A program made the position numbers and the translations under genes. From Rhodovulum strictum (lineage in GTDB: Bacteria > Pseudomonadota > Alphaproteobacteria > Rhodobacterales > Rhodobacteraceae), in NCBI RefSeq assembly GCF_009649175.1, contig NZ_WJPO01000033.1, positions 1-40,114 of the forward strand: a DNA stretch of 40,114 nt, in the 5' to 3' direction. Every line of letters begins with the position of its first letter. The stretch's first letter is position 1. Below the pieces are notes generated by a model. That model searched no databases and had not been told where the DNA came from. It saw only the letters and a program-made list of their open reading frames with translations. Of the stretch, positions 36,589 to 40,114 are shown piece after piece.

Positions 36589-37262
36589 CCGAGACCTCAC
36601 CCACTGCCCCGCCCCGCACCTCTGGTCCCGCCCGTTTCGCGGCGCTGCGCCATTCCCCGGCCTGGCATGGCCTGCTGCTGGCGGGATTCACGCTGGCCAC
36701 CGCGCTGATCCTGTCCTACTCGCACGATCTGACCCGGGACGCCATCGCGGACCGCCAGACCGAGGATCTGCTGGCCTCGCTTGCCCAGGTGATCCCGGCG
36801 CAGCTGCATGACAACGACCTGAGCGCGGACACAAGAACGCTCGCCGACGCGACCGAGGGCGCGGTGCCGGTCCATCTGGCGCTGCGCGGGGGCGAGGTGA
36901 CGGGCGTGGCCTTCGTGCTGACGGGCTATGGCTATTCCGGCGCGATCCGGGTTCTGATCGGCTTGGCCCCCGACGGCACGCTGCTGGGCGCGCGGGTGCT
37001 GTCGCACACCGAGACCCCGGGCCTTGGCGACAAGATCGAGATCGCCAAGCATGACTGGATCGAGGGCTTTGCCGGCCGCTCGCTGACCGATCCCGGCCCC
37101 GAGGGCTGGAAGGTGAAGAAGGATGGCGGCGTCTTCGACCAGTTCTCGGGCGCCACGATCACCCCCCGGGCCGTGGTCGGCGCGGTCCATCGCGGCCTTG
37201 CCCTGTTCGAGCGGCACCGCGACGCGCTTGTGACCCCGACCGGCGACAAGGAGGCTGAGTGA
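36585..37262 (+). CDS. rnfG: Rnf complex periplasmic flavoprotein subunit RnfG
   Basis: RnfG has one membrane helix (about 29-46) and a periplasmic FMN-binding domain with covalently attached FMN. The 225-residue protein carries the canonical ApbE target D185-QFSGAT, with T191 as acceptor, and the typical [13 protein letters not shown] segment. Its N-terminal 28 residues are Pro/Thr-rich and cytoplasmic. The FMN of this subunit faces the periplasm, so exported redox partners such as the flavoprotein encoded downstream could in principle reach it; that is inference. The ATGA overlap with rnfD and the TGATG overlap with rnfE indicate coupled translation. Confidence 0.94.
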   Translation: MTETSPTAPPRTSGPARFAALRHSPAWHGLLLAGFTLATALILSYSHDLTRDAIADRQTEDLLASLAQVIPAQLHDNDLSADTRTLADATEGAVPVHLALRGGEVTGVAFVLTGYGYSGAIRVLIGLAPDGTLLGARVLSHTETPGLGDKIEIAKHDWIEGFAGRSLTDPGPEGWKVKKDGGVFDQFSGATITPRAVVGAVHRGLALFERHRDALVTPTGDKEAE

Positions 37263-37993
37263 TGTCCACCGATTTCGGCAGGATCGCGCGCAACGGGCTT
37301 TGGGACAACAACGTCGTCTTTGGTCAGCTTCTGGCGCTGTGCCCGCTGCTTGCGGTCACAGGCACCGCGACCAACGGGCTGGGGATGGGGCTTGCCTCGA
37401 TGGCGGTGATGGTCGGCGCCGGGCTTGCGGTGTCGATCCTGCGCAATGTCATCACCCCGGAAATCCGCATCCCGGCCTTCGTCCTGCTGATCGCCTGCCT
37501 GGTGACCGTGGTCGACCTGATGATGAACGCCTGGCTGCACGACCTGCACAGGATGCTGGGCCTGTTCATTCCGCTGATCGTCACCAACTGCGCGATCCTG
37601 GGCCGGGCCGAGGCCTTCGCCTCGCGCCAGAACCCGCTGGCCGCCGGCTTCGACGGGCTGATGATGGGGCTGGGCTTCACCGTGGCGCTGGTGGTGCTGG
37701 GCGCGGTGCGCGAAATCCTTGGCTCAGGCACGCTGTTTGCCAATGCCTCGCTGCTTCTGGGCAGCCAGTTCGGCTTTCTGGAAATGACCGTGATCCCCGA
37801 TTACCAGGGCTTCCTGCTGCTGATCCTGCCGCCGGGCGGGTTCATTGCGCTCGGCTTCCTGCTGGCGCTGAAATCGCTCGCCGACAACCGCAGCCGCGAC
37901 CGCCAGACCGGGCCTGACGAAAGGCCGCAGGAAAAGGTCTTTACCGCCGTCGGCGTGCTGTCCCCCAGAACCGTAGCCGGAGAAACGCCATGA
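37262..37993 (+). CDS. rnfE: Rnf complex subunit RnfE
   Basis: RnfE is the second six-helix subunit homologous to RnfA; together they form the pseudo-symmetric membrane core with a shared iron-sulfur site. The 243-residue protein shows GLWDNNVVFGQLLALCPLLAV and LFIPLIVTNCAILGRAEAFA with the two conserved cysteines, and a charged C-terminal tail (about 215-243). The ATG at 37262 overlaps the rnfG stop and has AGGAGG seven bases upstream; a GTG directly before it is less likely. The rnfH start overlaps its stop (ATGA). Confidence 0.95.
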   Translation: MSTDFGRIARNGLWDNNVVFGQLLALCPLLAVTGTATNGLGMGLASMAVMVGAGLAVSILRNVITPEIRIPAFVLLIACLVTVVDLMMNAWLHDLHRMLGLFIPLIVTNCAILGRAEAFASRQNPLAAGFDGLMMGLGFTVALVVLGAVREILGSGTLFANASLLLGSQFGFLEMTVIPDYQGFLLLILPPGGFIALGFLLALKSLADNRSRDRQTGPDERPQEKVFTAVGVLSPRTVAGETP

Positions 37994-38244
37994 TCGTGGG
38001 TGTCGCCTTTGCCAAGCCGACCGCGCAGGTCTGGAAGAACATCGACATTCCCGAAGGCGCCACCGTGCGCGACGCGATCGAGCGCTCGGGGCTTCTGGAC
38101 CAGTTCCCCGAGATCGACCTTGCCACCAACAAGGTCGGCATCTTCGGGGCGATCGTGAAACTCGACCAGCCCGTAAAGGAAGGCGACCGGGTCGAGATCT
38201 ACCGCCCGATCCATCCCGAAGCCGAGCTGCTCGAAAAGACCTGA
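37990..38244 (+). CDS. rnfH: RnfH, ubiquitin-like-fold Rnf accessory protein
   Basis: This 84-residue soluble protein of the RnfH/UPF0125 family closes the canonical rnfABCDGEH order found in R. capsulatus. It has the beta-grasp pattern with VGVAFAKPTAQVW, the helix GATVRDAIERSGLL, the NKVGIFGAIVKLDQPV strand pair and GDRVEIYRPI near the end. Its exact role is not settled. It overlaps rnfE by four bases. The next gene (exported flavoprotein) starts 41 bases downstream without any visible terminator, so the transcript probably continues. Confidence 0.93.
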   Translation: MIVGVAFAKPTAQVWKNIDIPEGATVRDAIERSGLLDQFPEIDLATNKVGIFGAIVKLDQPVKEGDRVEIYRPIHPEAELLEKT

Positions 38245-38284
38245 GCCGATGCGAAACCCGGTCCGACGCCAAGGAGACAGGACG

Positions 38285-39295
38285 ATGCAGACCCCCACCC
38301 GCCGCCGCTTTCTGGAATGCCTGCTGGCCGGTGCCGCTGCGACCGGCGCGTGCGGGCTGCTCGCCCCCGCCGCCTGGGCGCGCAGCCCCGCCATCATCGT
38401 CGGGGGTGGCCCGGCAGGCGCAGGCGCCGCGCTGGCGCTGCGCCAGGCACAGCCCGACACCCCCGTTCTGATGATCGAGCGCGATCCGACCCGGCTGGGC
38501 CGCAGCCCGGCGCTGGCCTTCGACCAACCCGCTGCCGGACCGGATCTCGACATGCTGCGCCGCGCCGGGGTCGAGGTCGTTCTGGACGATGTCGTGGATC
38601 TCGACTGGAAAGCCGCGCGGATCGAGTTGTTCAGCGGGCGGCGCCTGGCCTTCGATCGGCTTTTCATGGCGCCCGGAAGCGCCGCGCTGGACGAGGCCAT
38701 CCCCGGCCTCGATCCCAGAACCCGCCATCTCTGGCCCGCCGCCTGGGGCAATCTGCGCGAGGCCCGCCGCCTGAGGGCGCAACTGGCCAGCCTGCCCGGG
38801 ACGGGCCATGTCGTGCTGCGCCTGCCCGCCACGATCAGCCATCCCGAGGCCGCGCTGGGCCGCGCCCTCGATCTGGCCGCACTGCTTTCGCGCACACGGC
38901 CCGACAGCCGGTTGACCGTTCTCGAAGGCAGCCGCGGAACCGATCTGGCCGCGCGCTTCCAGAGCGAACTTGCCCGGCAGCGGCTGCATCTCGGGACCGA
39001 ATGGCTGGACGGCGCAAATGGCGGCACGGTCCTGCGGGTCGATGCTGCCCGGGGCGAGATCGAGACCGATGCCGGCCGGCTGCGCGCCGATGTGGTCAAC
39101 TTCGTCGGACATCAGGGCGCAGGCCCGATTGCCCGCACCGCCGGGCTGACCGATGACAGCGGATGGTGCCCGACCGATCCGCGCGGCCGCTCGACCCGCC
39201 ATCCCGAAGCCGTGATCCTGGGCGATGCGCGCAAGGCCGCCCGCCGCACGATCGCCGACGCCCTGCTGTCGGCACGCGCCGCGGCCTCGGCCTGA
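38285..39295 (+). CDS. Tat-exported FccB/SoxF-like flavoprotein, short and lacking one redox cysteine
   Basis: This 336-residue protein starts with a twin-arginine signal (TRRRFLE, residues 5-11, then a hydrophobic stretch to about 33). A FAD-binding Rossmann motif follows (IIVGGGPAGAGAALAL, 37-52), and the C-terminus (TDDSGWCPTD, then HPEAVILGDA) matches flavocytochrome c sulfide dehydrogenase flavoprotein subunits. C295 corresponds to one of the two redox cysteines of FccB; the other, in an RCPP context, has no counterpart here (region about 181-192 reads PATISHPEAALG). The protein is also shorter than the roughly 400-430 residues of FccB, and no cytochrome c partner is encoded nearby. AAGGAGACAGG precedes the start. 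It is likely co-transcribed with rnf; its function is unknown. Confidence 0.7.
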   Translation: MQTPTRRRFLECLLAGAAATGACGLLAPAAWARSPAIIVGGGPAGAGAALALRQAQPDTPVLMIERDPTRLGRSPALAFDQPAAGPDLDMLRRAGVEVVLDDVVDLDWKAARIELFSGRRLAFDRLFMAPGSAALDEAIPGLDPRTRHLWPAAWGNLREARRLRAQLASLPGTGHVVLRLPATISHPEAALGRALDLAALLSRTRPDSRLTVLEGSRGTDLAARFQSELARQRLHLGTEWLDGANGGTVLRVDAARGEIETDAGRLRADVVNFVGHQGAGPIARTAGLTDDSGWCPTDPRGRSTRHPEAVILGDARKAARRTIADALLSARAAASA

Positions 39296-39313
39296 CGCCC
39301 GCCCGCTTGCCCA

Positions 39314-39339
39314 CGCCTGCGCCATGCACGGCGCAGGCG
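39314..39339 (+). terminator. Perfect 10-bp hairpin between the FccB-like gene and nifF
   Basis: CGCCTGCGCC (39314-39323) and GGCGCAGGCG (39330-39339) form a perfect stem around ATGCAC. No T-run follows, so it is not a standard intrinsic terminator. It could attenuate or process the rnf transcript, or protect the 3' end upstream of nifF. Confidence 0.45.
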
Positions 39340-39354
39340 CCGACGCGACCCTAA

Positions 39355-39933
<579 letters not shown>

Positions 39934-39969
39934 CCCGGCCGCCCTTCGCCGTTTTTAGGTTCTTTTGTC

Positions 39970-39985
39970 TGTCTGTTTTGCGACG
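39970..39985 (+). promoter_or_regulatory. Imperfect NifA-type site (TGT-N10-ACG)
   Basis: TGT at 39970-39972 and ACG at 39983-39985 flank ten bases, one mismatch from the NifA consensus. It lies 53 bases upstream of a -24/-12 promoter, the same distance seen for fprA. The gap 39934-40093 otherwise holds a G-rich element and that promoter. Confidence 0.4.
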
Positions 39986-39994
39986 TTGTGTTCT

Positions 39995-40034
39995 GGGTTT
40001 GACGGGTTGGGTGGCTTGGGTGTTGGGTCTGGGG
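39995..40034 (+). other. G-quadruplex-prone G/T-rich tract
   Basis: Six runs of three or four G (39995, 40004, 40009, 40018, 40025 and 40031 are their first bases) are separated by loops of 6, 2, 6, 4 and 3 bases on the plus strand. The surrounding 65 bases are almost entirely G and T, unlike anything else in the window. It sits between the imperfect NifA site and the promoter, where the bending DNA loop would form. Confidence 0.6.
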
Positions 40035-40038
40035 AGAT

Positions 40039-40055
40039 TGGCATGGTTTGTGCTT
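40039..40055 (+). promoter_or_regulatory. Sigma-54-type promoter of the gene at the right edge
   Basis: TGGCATG-GTTTG-TGCTT has GG (40040-40041) and GC (40052-40053) with ten bases between, as required for RpoN. The -12 half is GTGCT instead of TTGCT. The start codon at 40094 lies about 40 bases downstream, which fits. Confidence 0.7.
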
Positions 40056-40093
40056 CTTCCCTTTCGCACATTCAAGGCACAGGAGACCTGCCC

Positions 40094-40114
40094 ATGTCCG
40101 CGCCGCTGATCCCG
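40094..40114 (+). CDS. Start of a gene cut by the right edge
   Basis: An ATG preceded by AGGAGACCTGCCC opens a frame whose first seven residues are MSAPLIP. The ribosome site and the sigma-54-type promoter upstream make it a real gene, probably part of the nif regulon, but the product cannot be identified from seven residues. Confidence 0.6.

Overview
The window is high-G+C DNA with alphaproteobacterial gene content and order. The nif-type ferredoxins, FprA, Rnf proteins and NifF flavodoxin resemble those of Rhodobacter capsulatus, and glyQ-glyS-ppdK-like and lysC-ptsP are familiar Rhodobacteraceae neighbours. I infer a nitrogen-fixing member of Rhodobacteraceae (purple non-sulfur type). Species cannot be named from this sequence alone. 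All homology statements rest on motif recognition by eye; no database search was run.

Layout. 1-1.7 kb: a minus-strand DsrE-family / small membrane protein / cytochrome b561 cluster, with a 17-bp palindrome in its divergent promoter region. 1.8-5.9 kb: glycerol catabolism, glpK and glpD (minus) divergent from a DeoR-family glpR (plus). 6.0-9.4 kb: single metabolic and stress genes (threonine-dehydratase-like enzyme, a Cys-rich unknown, thpR, exported glutathione peroxidase, DUF1178). 9.5-13 kb: lysC-ptsP. 13-17 kb: heme-type TonB-dependent receptor plus MFS carrier, divergent from a CDP-alcohol phosphatidyltransferase. 17-23 kb: glyQ-glyS and a divergent PPDK-like protein, all minus. 23-29 kb: an exported SPOR / peptidoglycan-binding / degenerate-protease protein, then minus-strand metZ-folE2-trkH.

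29-40 kb is the special region. Two divergent operons meet in a 308-bp gap (32496-32803) that holds one NifA-type upstream site (TGT-N10-ACA) between two outward-facing sigma-54 (-24/-12) promoters. Leftward: fprA-fdxC-fdxN-rseC-like-apbE, giving a flavodiiron protein, two ferredoxins, a membrane accessory protein and the flavin transferase that matures Rnf. Rightward: rnfABCDGEH, a Tat-exported flavocytochrome-c-type flavoprotein, then nifF. Together they form a low-potential electron supply for nitrogenase: Rnf uses ion-motive force to reduce ferredoxin, ApbE flavinylates RnfG and RnfD, and FdxN and NifF carry electrons. A further sigma-54-type promoter, preceded by a G-quadruplex-prone G/T-rich stretch, drives a gene cut by the right edge.

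The points most worth following up are the exported FccB-like protein embedded in the rnf-nifF operon, which has lost one of the two redox cysteines of its family; the shared NifA site overlapped by a second palindrome; and the G-rich element between the putative NifA site and promoter at the right end.
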